Shown: positions 1 to 10,597 of the stretch, piece by piece | Layout of the letters: every line of letters starts with the position of its first letter | How positions within the stretch are numbered: the first letter of the stretch is position 1 | Assembly (NCBI RefSeq): GCF_048128805.1 | Contig: NC_136008.1 | Span: 15,727,572 to 15,791,571 of the forward strand | Source of the DNA: Centroberyx gerrardi | Lineage: Eukaryota > Chordata > Actinopteri > Beryciformes > Berycidae | Length of the DNA: 64,000 bases | Reading direction: 5' to 3' | Translations under genes and position numbers: made by a program | The notes under the pieces: model-generated | Told to the model about the DNA's origin: nothing | Databases searched by the model: none | What the model saw: only the letters and a program-made list of their open reading frames with translations

Positions 1-144
1 TACGCACAGCAACAAAACACATCATGCTATTTCATTTTTTTGGAATAAAGCATTTGTGTAGTTGATGCAGTCTGTGTCGAATGATGAAATTAATCAGTAT
101 TTCAAAGTAATTCAGTTTTCATGATGCGACGAGTTTTACTGAGG

Positions 145-215
145 TAATCAAGGCAGTTTCGTGTTGTGGGAGAAAACAAATATAGCCCAACAACATGAGA
201 CTACCTAAACCACTC
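145..215 (-). ncRNA. mir196: mir-196 family microRNA hairpin
   Basis: Read on the - strand, 207 to 186 gives a 22-nt 5' arm that begins UAGGUAGU (the mir-196 seed) and ends AUGUUGUUGGG. A loop of about 15 nt follows, then a 3' arm (167-148) containing ACGAAACUGCCUUGA, the usual mir-196 star-strand core. The two arms pair over most of their length. The site lies on the hoxa9 side of hoxa10b and is transcribed in the Hox direction, which is the known position of mir-196 in HoxA clusters. The family represses Hox mRNAs, classically Hoxb8. Position 9 of the mature strand is C where I recall U in other members; it faces A on the other arm and so adds a mismatch. Family assignment is strong. Which numbered paralogue this is remains open. 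Confidence 0.9.
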
Positions 216-218
216 AAC

Positions 219-1326
219 AGCCCACTCTCCTCTTGAGGAATATGCTCAATAAAGTTTTTTTAAGATGTGCAAAATGATGTAATCTTTTGTCCTATAATAA
301 GCCTAACTGTGGCAATTTCAGAAAACCGAAAATGGCCAAAAGATCAGCGTTCATCAGGCAGATTCCATTCGTGCTGTATCACGGAAATCATATAGTCTAA
401 TATTCATATTAAGTGCGGCAATTTTGGCAGGATTTTGCCGCATTTTAGACCATAATGTTCAAACCAGCCTCCCCAGACACTGCCGTGTCTAATTAATACA
501 TAGAAATGACAATTGAACAATTTTACCTACGATGACTATCTAATTAAATCCTCGGGAATGTGTATTGCCATTTTGGCAATAACAACCCATTCGCAATACC
601 GCAGCCAAAGAAATCTCTGGTGTGAACTAAACATGTGGTTCACAGGTAGGCCTAATGTCAGAGAGAAAGCAAGAAAGTGTGCACAGCCGCCAGACACCTA
701 TTACAGGCCTGTAGCCAAACTCTGTGAAGGACATCACCCTCTACTATTGTAATAATATTTACTGTGCACTAAGCGGACCTAGTTAATAATACAAAGGCAT
801 TAGCACCCGTAGGCTATAGGCTACCTGTGCCAGCTTGCCCAAATATGTAAATAGCGCGCAACTCCTATTCTTTCTTTTTGGATACAATAACAAGTCTGCA
901 GTTGCAGGGCATGATTTTATTAATTTGACCAGCAAAATGTGCAAATATTTATCAAACCTCTTGGGTTCTTTAGATGTGACATAAAAGCCTATGTTACTAT
1001 AACATGAAAAATCCCAAGGGTTAGTCCAGCATGCAAATTCCAATGGTTCACTCAAGTTGACTATACAATATGTACAAGCCTAAAGCTCTGAAACGTGTCA
1101 CATACTGAACATTTTATACACAATGGATTAACGTTACAAATGTAGCCATTTATAAATACATATCCACGACAAATAAAACAGATGTGAAAATAAAATTTTC
1201 CAAAAGAACAACAATCAATAAGTTAGCAATAGGGTCCTGTTTTCCAGGGACATTCTCACAGTTGGGCTTGCTCTGCACAGGCAGCCTTGCCATGGATGGA
1301 GGAGGGCGCCAAACACCCGCACAGTC
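219..1326. other. hoxa9-hoxa10 spacer and hoxa10b 3' UTR
   Basis: No gene is visible here apart from the mir-196 hairpin at its left. On the - strand an AATAAA at 921-916 is a candidate poly(A) signal for hoxa10b, which would give a 3' UTR of about 410 nt. The rest is AT-rich unique sequence. hoxa9b is expected beyond the left edge. Confidence 0.45.
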
Positions 1327-3523
1327 TCATGAGAAATTGAAGTTGTTGGAGAGCTCTCGGATCCTATTTTCCCGGCTCATTTTTTTCAGTTTCATCCTCC
1401 TGTTTTGGAACCAGATTTTGACTTGCCTGTCAGTGAGGTGCACACTGCGGCTGATCTCCAGACGACGCTCTCTAGTCAAGTACATGTTGAAGAGAAACTC
1501 CTTCTCCAGCTCCAGAGTCTGGTGCTTGGTGTAGGGACAGCGCTTCTTTCGGCCACTCTTAGCTGTGAGCCAAGTAGCCGTACTTTCGATCTTCCCATCT
1601 CCTGCAACGAAAATAAGACAGGTATTAGGCAACAGGTGTGACCAAAACAAAAAATCAAATCTAAGACCACAGAATGTTTTCAAGGTTTTCGACATAGCCT
1701 CGGCTATATGGGCAAATATGAAATACGAATAGGGCTGAATCATATCATTGGGTGAAATGATAATTTATCTAGGTTAAAGTTAGCCCATAACCAAAATCAG
1801 TAGAACCTGGAACTGTCCAATATTTAAAAAGATGACCCGTTTCAAATGCTCTCAAGTTTAGACAGTAAAGATAAAGCAATGTTTAGTGAATGGATTCCAC
1901 TGGATGAAGTGTCACCTATACTACATACTAATATTTTTTCTTCATAATAGGCTATATAGACCTAACGACTGATTTCTGTTCTATTTATTTGGCAAGTAAT
2001 AGGCTGGCGCACAATCAATAGGCTTGTGGATACCCTTCTAGTTGCAATTCAACATTTTACCAGAAACTGTTCATTGCCCACTTAAGAAGCCTATACCACA
2101 GCAGCCTAAAGCCCATTACACCTTTATTAAGACATAAAAACGTAGCCTACACAGTCTGCTGAAATTATGGCTATGCATTTTATGAGGGGACGACTGAGGA
2201 CATCAGCGTCTTGCATTGGACAGATGGACTGGACTGGACTGGATTGGCCTTGCTGTTCGTCGTCATGAAATAATAAAATAAAATAAAAACACACAGGATG
2301 AATTCCCAGACCGGGTTTCTCTGTCAAAACCACAACGCCATGCCGTCACCTATAAGATTTAATCCGTGAGGTTTATGTGGAGAGCGTTGCCGTAGCCTGT
2401 AATGGCACAGCGAGCAGCCTTTTGTAAAAACGTTTTATAACGCGGATGGTTCCGATCCTCGGTTCTGATTGGCTGCGTCACGTTCGATTCCATTGTAAAT
2501 ACCCGATAAACACACACCTGTGACCGAATGACCGTAAATTTAAATATTAATCCGCAAAGTGAAAATCATCACTCATACCAGTACCTATCTGTCGCTTAGC
2601 AACCATCTTGTTTAGCTATAGGGATTAAAAAAAACAACATCATAGCCTTAAAATCACAGCCTTCTCCTGCCCTGAACTCCCTGTCTGCAGCCTACACACA
2701 GGACTATTTTCGCACTACATTTCGAATATATGTATGTCGGCTCTTCACCTTTGACGGGCTTTTCGGGGCATTCTGCTCCGCAAGGCTCTGTGGGTTCAGG
2801 AGAGGACGAGCTTTCCGAGGAGAGACGGCTGTCCTCCTCTCTGGCCGGGACGCAGGGCGCAGAGGCGGGCGCCTCCTCATGGCTCTCCCTCCGGTCCGGC
2901 TCCACAGACGCAGCCGGGGGCTGGGAGGAGGTGTCCAAGCGGGCAGGTCGTTGCAAAGTAAAGTGAGTCATATTTGGCTGAACATCGTGATAAAGCCTCG
3001 AGGACGCGTATGTCTGAGACAGGCGGAAGTACCCGGGGACAGGCACGGTGCTGCCGGTAACGGGGCATGATCCAGGCGAGTAGGATATGTCATCTACTGT
3101 TGCTCCTTTAGGACATTTCTCGGACTCATAAAGGCAATATGCGCTCTCCTCCTTTATACTCGGAGAGAATGAACACTGAGCCATATGCTGGCTGCTGGGC
3201 TGGTCGACACGGCAAGACCTCGACGTCTCCAGCCACGTTTCCATTCCTTGAACATATGGAGCAGAAGAAGGGATCACACTTTGGGAACTTGGCTCGTTGC
3301 GCTTACCGATACCCGGGAAACAAGAGCCACCGGAGAGTCCATAGGAATACTCCGACGCCGGTGGCAAATACACCCCGTTACTTTGGTAATACGGGACACC
3401 AGTCTCGGTTCTCACGTTGATTAAGGAGTCCACGAAAAACGAATTTCCAGCTTGGTTGTTGGGGCATGTCATCGTTGTGGTGTAATTTGACGGAGGATGA
3501 AGATAGCCCTTTCTGGCTGACAT
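1327..3523 (-). CDS. hoxa10b: Homeobox protein Hox-A10b
   Basis: Posterior Hox transcription factor, 349 aa in two exons: 3523-2749 and 1601-1327 (stop TGA). The 1147-bp intron has donor AAAG|GTGAAG and acceptor TTGCAG|GA, and the phase-1 split codon gives Gly259. The start was set at [14 protein letters not shown] because mammalian Hoxa10 begins MSARKGYL; an in-frame ATG 17 codons upstream is less likely. The N-terminus keeps NSFFVDSLI. Further blocks are [17 protein letters not shown] and [14 protein letters not shown], both Hox10 signatures. The homeodomain covers about 275-334 ([19 protein letters not shown] to [12 protein letters not shown]), and the end [10 protein letters not shown] is typical of Hox10. 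Just before the homeodomain is [12 protein letters not shown], where other Hox10 proteins usually have NW. The Trp that contacts Pbx is kept. It acts in the nucleus on posterior trunk, fin and reproductive-tract patterning. The a/b assignment is inferred from neighbours. Confidence 0.95.
1602..2748 (-). other. Intron of hoxa10b
   Basis: Single intron between the two coding exons. I see no other gene and no microsatellite. A conserved internal promoter is described for mammalian Hoxa10, but nothing here lets me call one. Confidence 0.6.
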
Positions 3524-4748
3524 TTCTTGTGCAAAACATTGCTGAATATAATTACTGATACTCACGCTTCTCACTTCAGCCTACAGCCAATTAAAACACC
3601 AGACGACGAGAGACTCCTCCCAGTCCGAGCAGGCAGTTCCACTGTGTCATATATTTTGTTTTAGGCTAAGTAAAGAGAAAACTATGGGGGGAAAGTGGTG
3701 CATCAAAGGTTTTCATTTTAGCTGAAATACAAACCTCCCTCGAATCTCTAATATGGAGCCTCACTGCATACAAGCCAAGCCAATTTAGTCAACCTATGCA
3801 AATTAAACAACGAGCCGTAGTTGACTACTCAGCTGCAGAAAGCTGTCCCTAACAGTTGTTGTGTACAATGCATAGCTTTATAGCTAATTTTACAACACTG
3901 TAAAAATCAGGGGTTGTTGAGGTGCCTCAGGGTGCATCAAAGATCCCAAAGGTCCCTGTAGAGCCTGTGGTCTTGGGACTCTTAAACCTGTTTTGTGTTG
4001 CTCTGATGAACCTCATGGTAGGCCTACTAATTTTAAAAACCCTCATGGACTGTCCAAAAGCATTTGCACACAATGTTTCAGCTTGCATTTTGAAGCTACA
4101 TCTTCTAATATTTTTGACCATTACACCATTAAGACCATTACAATGCAATTTCTTTTAGGAGCCATCTTTGTGCGTATATCCGTTGTCTATTGATCGTGTG
4201 AATATTGTGGGTGCAATTGCCATGATTGCGTCCAGACACCTTTTACTGCAAAGACATGATTTTGCTGAGTATTTATAAGGGTGGGACACTGAAAAAGTAA
4301 GCGCCACACTTGATGAATAGCGCCATTACAGAGCCATATCTGTCTTAGTGATTATAATGCATACTGGCAAGACTGGAATAGATTTATTTCATTATTGCAA
4401 AATGATGATATCAGAATTTCTTTATTCGTCTTGTTAGGAATAATAGAACTCCTTAAAGAACCTCAGAGAAGCTATGGGTCCTTATAGGTTCACATGTTCA
4501 ATTTCAAGAACTCCGATTCCTTGAAGAACCTTATTTTTGTTACAAGAAATATAAAAAAATACACACTTTGTCTTCGCACAAAGGAACTTTAGAGTTCATA
4601 GACTTAAGAGTAGGCCTACACATAAGCCCTCCTTTAATTCCAATAACTTAAATGTTTTATCCAAAGTATATAGTAGAACGATATATATATACATACATAC
4701 ATGCTTGATGCGTAATGACATATGTATAGCCTATGTATGCGTCTAGGC

Positions 4749-4809
<61 letters not shown>

Positions 4810-4829
4810 GCTCTATCTATCTATCTATG
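4749..4829. repeat. (TCTA)n microsatellite
   Basis: About 20 tandem copies of the tetranucleotide TCTA, with one interruption (CGCTC) near 4809. Confidence 0.95.
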
Positions 4830-5308
4830 AATCCATTCTACACACGATTAAAATGCTCCATGCTTTTCAAAGTTGTTTAGAATTATTCTATTTTTTTCTT
4901 CAAATGATCTGGGTCAAAGTAGTCTCTGTCCTCTGTGCAGCATTTGAAAATCGTGTGACAAAATAGGTTTACGCATCAAAATTAGAGATTATGAAAAAAA
5001 GACAATATCAAAACTAGGCCTACTTATCATGATTCTGCTGATTAAATCCGAAAATAAAAATTGAAACATCTAATTGTTCTTTTGGTGGGTGGATCTTGGA
5101 GTATACAGAGCCTAACGTTTCATACACTCAAAATATCATTATGTCTTTTTTAAAACATGAAGCAAAGGCCCACACACCTCTTGCATTCATACTTATTGGA
5201 GGCCTACTATTATAGCGAATGTCGTGTCTACTGAAAGAATAATCAACAGCCTAATAATGTGACCTTTGTGTAACTTTGTGTAATATTTGCAGGAGGTGTG
5301 TCTCATCT

Positions 5309-5597
5309 GGTGACGTGCCGATAAATAAAAAGGTGGATAAACGATGATCTCCACTCGGGTATCATCACAGGGCAAACAACCAATAAACACAAATCATTAC
5401 CACCATGCTATTACAAATAGCCTAAATACGTTCAGAAAAGCAACATGTGCTTTTTTCCCTGAAAATACCCTATTTTCATTTAAGTTATTTTTGATACTAG
5501 ACTAGTATGAAATTAATTTATATCCTATAGATTTATGTCAGATAAAAAAGATAGGTAAATTTAGTTTTGGGTGGGTTTTCTCTCCAATACATCCCTG
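5309..5597 (-). mobile_element. hAT-like nonautonomous DNA element, copy A
   Basis: Reverse-orientation copy of the element at 21999-22286. Its left end, GATAAATAAAAAGGTGG, matches the complement of that copy's right end. Its right end, ATACATCCCTGG, matches the complement of the other copy's left end, CAGGGATGTAGTGG. The flanking 8-mers GTCTCATC and GCCTTATC agree at six of eight positions, consistent with an old 8-bp target duplication as made by hAT transposases. There is no coding capacity. Confidence 0.6.
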
Positions 5598-5980
5598 GCC
5601 TTATCTCCATTTTCGTCAAACCTACCAAGTCAGTAGACTTAAGGTCTATCAGAGGTAATAGTTTCTGCATAAACATTTAATAGCGCGTCACACTCGCAGT
5701 ATAGTCTAAGCTACAGTGAAAGATAATAATCATAACCCCTCTCGGATCATTTGCTGTGATCTTTCAATGTGGTAAAACAGTGCGCAGTGGGTAAGCTATC
5801 CTCATATTATTATTCCCGTAAAACTTCGCAGGTTTATATGCTCTCTTTTTTCTGTTGAACTGAAAAAAATAAAAGGCTTTTTTTCCCTCTTCCTTTCCTC
5901 CTTACTAAAACACTTTCATGAATCCAGAGGGTTCAATAAATGAAACTCTTCATGTGAAAATCGTGAACACTGTTTTGTCT

Positions 5981-6011
5981 AGGTCTCTCTCTCCCTCTCT
6001 CTCTCTCTCTT

Positions 6012-6081
<70 letters not shown>
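5981..6081. repeat. Compound (CT)n(CA)n microsatellite
   Basis: A CT tract from about 5981 to 6014 runs into more than 30 CA units ending at 6081. Confidence 0.95.
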
Positions 6082-6083
<2 letters not shown>

Positions 6084-7074
6084 TTTGGATGCAACAAGAT
6101 ACAACTAAGCATAAATGACCTATTGGTCTATGGGATAATCCAAGTGTTTTTTGTCTATTCACAGCGTCCATATTTAGGCTAAACAATACTAATCCAACTC
6201 TATGATTACAGATGAGGTCTTACAATACACTTTACTATACACATCAAAGTTGTTGAGCAACAAAAGGTTTGGAATAGACCTATGAATAGACAAAAAAAAG
6301 TTTACTCCAACGTGGAATAGTGTAACTTTTCAGTGCTGTAGGCCAACTTTTGCAAAACAAAACTACCTCCAAACTATCTTTCATGTTAAAAACGCATATG
6401 ATTTCAGCTTCTTCTTGCACTTTTTCCAGCAATGCTTTAGCTTTTCCACATAAAGTGAGAAATAGCCTGTTCAATTCAGCATTTATCAGACGGGGATAAG
6501 CTGGGGTAATAATTCATTAAGTCACATAAGGTAATCCTCTCTATTCATAAAATGCACACCATGTATTTTTGCACCTACCTTAAATCCTGAGGTCCTCACA
6601 TATTTTGATGCAGCTGAGCGGTGAGTGAAACTTCTCTTAAATTTCAATTCACGGCAATGACATTGATCTGAGGAGCGCCACCCAGTGGGGGAAAGAAACA
6701 AAAACACACAGTGGGCAGACTGGCTAGCAAATGCAGAATATTCCTACCGCGGTAAGACGCTGAAACAAATGACGCCGGAAAGGTCCGTGAACACAAGCTT
6801 TCAATGCTCCCAGCCGTTGTTTTTCAGCCCCTTAGTCACAGTTAATAACCTTGGTCTCAGACGCTTTATTGCACTACACTCCAAATGCTCCAGACGAATA
6901 CGCGTTTTATGGCCAAGTTACTGGAGCAACTGGGAGGATGTGCAGCAATCAAAGCGGAATTCCTGGGAGCCTCACAGGATGCACGGTATAAGGAGGGCAT
7001 CAGGGCCCTTATTAGCTTATGGCAGGCCATTTAAATTGTTTTCAGCGGCCTGGAATCAGGAATTTAGTGGAGGC

Positions 7075-7445
7075 TAAACCCACCTAAACCCAGCTTTTAC
7101 CAACCTTTTTATTTGCGGACTATACAGTTTACCCACCCTTTTTTTAGTTTGACATAAATGTTTATGACCTAAATCCATAGTATACATAATAGTAAGTAGT
7201 ATGAAATTGATGTAAGTTATTTAAACATAGGTCTTTCGAGGGAGAAAAAAGCAAAAATGACGGCCTATATCGCTGAAGATATAATCTGCGATCTGCGTGT
7301 CTCCAGATCAACGCGACACTGAGCAGAGGGAATAAATGAATGTGTGAAGATGCAACTGGCTGGTGATTGTTTTGTTTCCCTAATAATGATCACCGACTGG
7401 AGGTCATAGTTTACCCACTTTTTTATTTACCACTACGCTACTGCC
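7075..7445 (+). mobile_element. hAT-like nonautonomous DNA element, copy B
   Basis: Same family and orientation as the copy at 21999-22286. Shared blocks are the GTTTACCCACC-type left segment, CATAGTATACATAATAGTA in the middle, and GATCACCGACT followed by TTTATTTACCACTACG at the right end. The internal part is longer than in the other copies, and the left terminus has decayed, so the start is approximate. Confidence 0.5.
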
Positions 7446-7814
7446 TATAATGGATCAACGCAGGCTGCATTTCAATAAATAACAAATGTAATCATAGGTC
7501 TCACAATAACCAGTCTGATATGAGCATACAATGAGACGGGCCAAATTCTTTTAAATAGGCTGTTTGCTAGAATTTAGACTCAAACAAGTGTCAAGGTTGT
7601 TTCAGTAAGCCTAACATGCATGTTAGGTCAGAAATCAGCCTGTCCACTTTGCCCCAGAAATGAATGTCGCCTTTGTAATGGATATCAAATAATAACTGCA
7701 GCAGATCCGATTTCCAGCCATTGGGAATAAAAAGCAACAGGCCAACACATCATACATCTGATACGATCCACGTGCTGGCATATAAAACAAAATGTGGGAT
7801 TATATTTCAACTGG

Positions 7815-7847
7815 GGTTTTGCCCTTTTATCAAAGGTTTTGCCCTTT
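7815..7847. promoter_or_regulatory. Direct repeat flanking a TCF/LEF-like site
   Basis: GGTTTTGCCCTTT occurs at 7815-7827 and again at 7835-7847, exactly 20 bp apart. ATCAAAGG, a TCF/LEF consensus, lies between them and overlaps the start of the second copy. It is 0.8 kb beyond the 3' end of hoxa11b. Regulatory function is inference only. Confidence 0.25.
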
Positions 7848-8458
7848 GGTTGGAGTTAGAAAATAATCCAATTTAACGGCCAAGAGCTCAGTATAAAGTG
7901 TTTGCGCTGAATGTGAAGCGCAGATGTTATTTAGCCTTGGATTTCTGCTTTACCAATGCATGATGAGTGACTCGGTGTCACAGTATAATTTAACTAATTC
8001 CAGTTTATGCAACATAGACCTGTAATTTTAGGGCAGTTGTTCACTTCATACAAACCGCCAACAACAGCAGCTGAGGTCTGACAGTAATTCGAAAACACAC
8101 AAGACATTTTTCAGACATCCGAGCTGTATTTGTACAATAAAGTTAAAGCCTAGGAGACGAAGGGAAAACAGTATTTTACTGTCATGATTTCTGGCCACAA
8201 AAGTTGCTTGCGCGTAAATTTGAGGCGTCATTTTTCATTTTGAGGAAAATGGATTGGATCACGGAGATTTTTTTTTAATGCAGGTGCATCGTAGTCTTCG
8301 TACTATAAGCCATAGCTTACATCTAATAGCATGAAGGATAGGCCTATATAGCTTGTTTTCCGCGTCAAAGTATCAAAGTACACGACACGCAACCACGTAG
8401 GCCTACATCCTTAAAATTGCGGGGGTTGATTCCATTGTTGATTGGTCGGGCAAGTACA

Positions 8459-8508
8459 TAATAATAGTAATAATAATAATAATAATAGGCTAATAATAAT
8501 AATAATAA
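8459..8508. repeat. (AAT)n microsatellite
   Basis: Two runs of ATA/TAA trinucleotides separated by GGC, about 165 bp downstream of the hoxa11b stop. Confidence 0.9.
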
Positions 8509-8673
8509 CCAAAGGCGTTTAATGACAAAATAGTCCATAAATAGTATATAATATTTCATGAAGTCTGAAATGTGAAACATTATAAAACTTGACATCTCCA
8601 TCTGAGCCTCAGGTAACATATGTAGCCTGCATGAGGGGGAGGCTGCATGCCAGTGACTGTCTTTGTTCAGTTT

Positions 8674-10514
8674 TTACAGCAGGGGGTTCGTGGTGTAGTA
8701 CTGTAAACGGTCTCTGTTCAGTTTCTTCTCCTTCATCCTCCTGTTCTGAAACCAGATTTTGACCTGGCGATCTGTGAGGTTGAGCATCCTGGAGAGCTGC
8801 AGACGCTTTTCTTTGTTGATGTAGACGCTGAAAAAGAATTCCCTCTCCAGTTCCCTTATTTGATATTTTGAATACGGGCATCTTTTCTTGCGCGTCCTTT
8901 GGCCACCTGGAACACAGTAAAGGTGAAGGTCAGCGTTATACGTGTAATGGCGTCAGATGTTATACTGCAACAATATGAAATCAATAGGCTGCTTCTTGTT
9001 CTGAAATAGCACTGTGGCCTGCAGATGTGCAGCTACCTGGGAGTTCAAGTGTTTCCTTCCTCTACCACTGGAGGCCTGCAGGACCAGGCGTTTGGTAAAC
9101 AAAAACTGGACTTGATAGTGAAAACATGCAGGGTATAGCATTGCATGGAGGCAGTTGTGATGGCTTGAAATCGGCTAAACCATCGCCAGCACATATTTAT
9201 TTTAAGAGTGAGGGTGTGGGCCTATAAACCCAGTCAGTATCATGTAGCTGATACGCGCATGGTCCGCTTTTGATTTCACTGTGGATTATGAGATGTTGTT
9301 TTAGTGTTAGTGACGCGAATTCTTCACATCTTTCATGGAAATAAATTGTTAAATTTAAATCCTTGTAAATCCAATGTTTTTTTCAAAATTATATAAATAA
9401 CGAGCAGGGCTTCAATCTAATTATAGTCCAAAGTCTGCGGTTAAATACCTCAATACCTATAGCCTATATACAGCCTATATATAATAAAGCAAATTATGAA
9501 TAAAAAAAAATGTTCAGCCCTACATATTCAACATGAACATGATCACATTTCATGGCACAAACAACAACAACACATGGCTACAAACTGGAGAGACAAATTA
9601 AAAAAGTTTAAATCCTTAGTGTCATAGCAGCCTTTATTACATAATTTTGCATATAAATGAAGTTAGGTTATTTCAACATAGATATGTAAAAGAAGTGGAG
9701 ATCTTGTTTGAAATCTTGGATGATGGGGCTAAACGGCAAAGTCTTCACGGCCAATTTCAATCCCAAGCACGTGATCTTGTCGTTTATAACATAGTTTTGT
9801 TATAGGGTAAATCTGCAGGCCCTCCATAAACCTTACGTGCTTATAAAACAGCATATAAAAAGCTTTAACAGCAACGCGTTAGATTTTTCCTCCTTCTTGC
9901 ATGAAGCCCGGGTGTGTGCGGGGCTACTTACTGCTGTTTTTGGTGTGTTTCTCCTCAGTGTCGCCGGGGGAGGACTTGGGGCTGCAGCTCTCCGCCGTGT
10001 CCGAGCCGGGAGCCGGAGCCGCTGGGCTTGTTTTGGTGGCGAGTCTGTCCGTGTCTGCGTGTGCTGTCGGTGTGCTTTCTGCATAGGCCGAGTCGAAAAA
10101 CTGATCAAACGCTTGCGGCAGCACCCCGTTTCTGCCCACGCTGCCATAGAAGCCGGACGGCGGATTGGAGCCGGAGTGGCTCACGCCGGGGCTGTTTTTC
10201 ACGAACCTCTCTCCCCCCAGTGAGGTCGGGCTCGTCCAGCCGTCCCGGTGCACGATGTCCTCCGTGTAGCAATGTGAGAGGCTCCCCCTGTGGTGCCATT
10301 TACTGGAGGCATCAATGCCATAGTCTCTGAAAGCGACATCTCTCACGGACGGGACCTGTGGCAGAGTTGAGGACTGGTAAGAATATGTCATGGGACAAGA
10401 GGACTGACTCTGGGTTAAATAATGAGGGAGACTCGAGAAGTCGGTTCCGGAGACGTAGTAAGTGCAGCTCGGCAAATACATATTAGACCCGGGGATCCGC
10501 TCATCAAAATCCAT
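8674..10514 (-). CDS. hoxa11b: Homeobox protein Hox-A11b
   Basis: Posterior Hox transcription factor, 271 aa in two exons: 10514-9932 and 8906-8674 (stop TAA). Donor AGCA|GTAAGT and acceptor TTCCAG|GTGGCC restore Ser-Ser-Gly across a phase-1 junction. The start [20 protein letters not shown] and the following [11 protein letters not shown] block are Hox11 hallmarks; [12 protein letters not shown] near residue 150 is the other conserved exon-1 motif. The homeodomain is at about 199-258 ([20 protein letters not shown], later [11 protein letters not shown]), followed by the usual tail [14 protein letters not shown]. The stretch between 155 and 190 is rich in Ala, Thr, Ser and Pro. It acts in the nucleus in fin, kidney and posterior axis patterning, with Meis/Pbx-type partners known for the family. 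Family call is very strong; the suffix b comes from synteny. Confidence 0.95.
8907..9931 (-). other. Intron of hoxa11b
   Basis: 1025-bp intron, AT-rich, with no repeat or second gene that I can identify. Confidence 0.6.
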
Positions 10515-10592
10515 ATTCTGCTATTGCCGCTGTCCTATAATAATCCTCGCATAGTTCCTCTGCGGCGCTGCGCTCCAGTCACTTTGAGGCAG

Positions 10593-10597
10593 ATTGG
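10593..10597 (-). promoter_or_regulatory. CCAAT box upstream of hoxa11b
   Basis: ATTGG on the + strand (CCAAT in the gene's direction), about 80 bp upstream of the ATG. The sequence around it is GC-richer than the flanks. No TATA box is evident. Confidence 0.35.

Larger units (their letters stand above)
3575..8673. other. hoxa10b-hoxa11b intergenic region
   Basis: About 5.1 kb without a convincing gene. It contains a TCTA microsatellite, a compound CT/CA microsatellite, an AAT-type microsatellite, two copies of the hAT-like short element (5309-5597 and 7075-7445), and a paired direct repeat around a TCF-like site at 7815-7847. The stretch 6600-7070 is less AT-rich and holds two TTTATGG/CTTATGG-type motifs that Cdx or Abd-B class homeodomains could bind. 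Its open frames have no recognisable domain. The hoxa11b 3' UTR must occupy its right edge; no clear poly(A) signal is seen close by. Confidence 0.5.

Noticed and set aside
6685-7077. 130-codon open frame on the + strand in the hoxa10b-hoxa11b spacer
   Set aside because: No domain or family resemblance, no homologue recalled at this place in Hox clusters, and its end runs into a mobile element copy.
8609-8881. Short frame overlapping the hoxa11b homeobox
   Set aside because: Wrong frame of the homeobox exon; the true frame gives the Hox11 homeodomain.
9837-10223. Open frames on the + strand opposite hoxa11b exon 1
   Set aside because: They mirror GC-rich coding sequence on the other strand. 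An antisense hoxa11 RNA exists in mammals, but nothing here supports one as coding.
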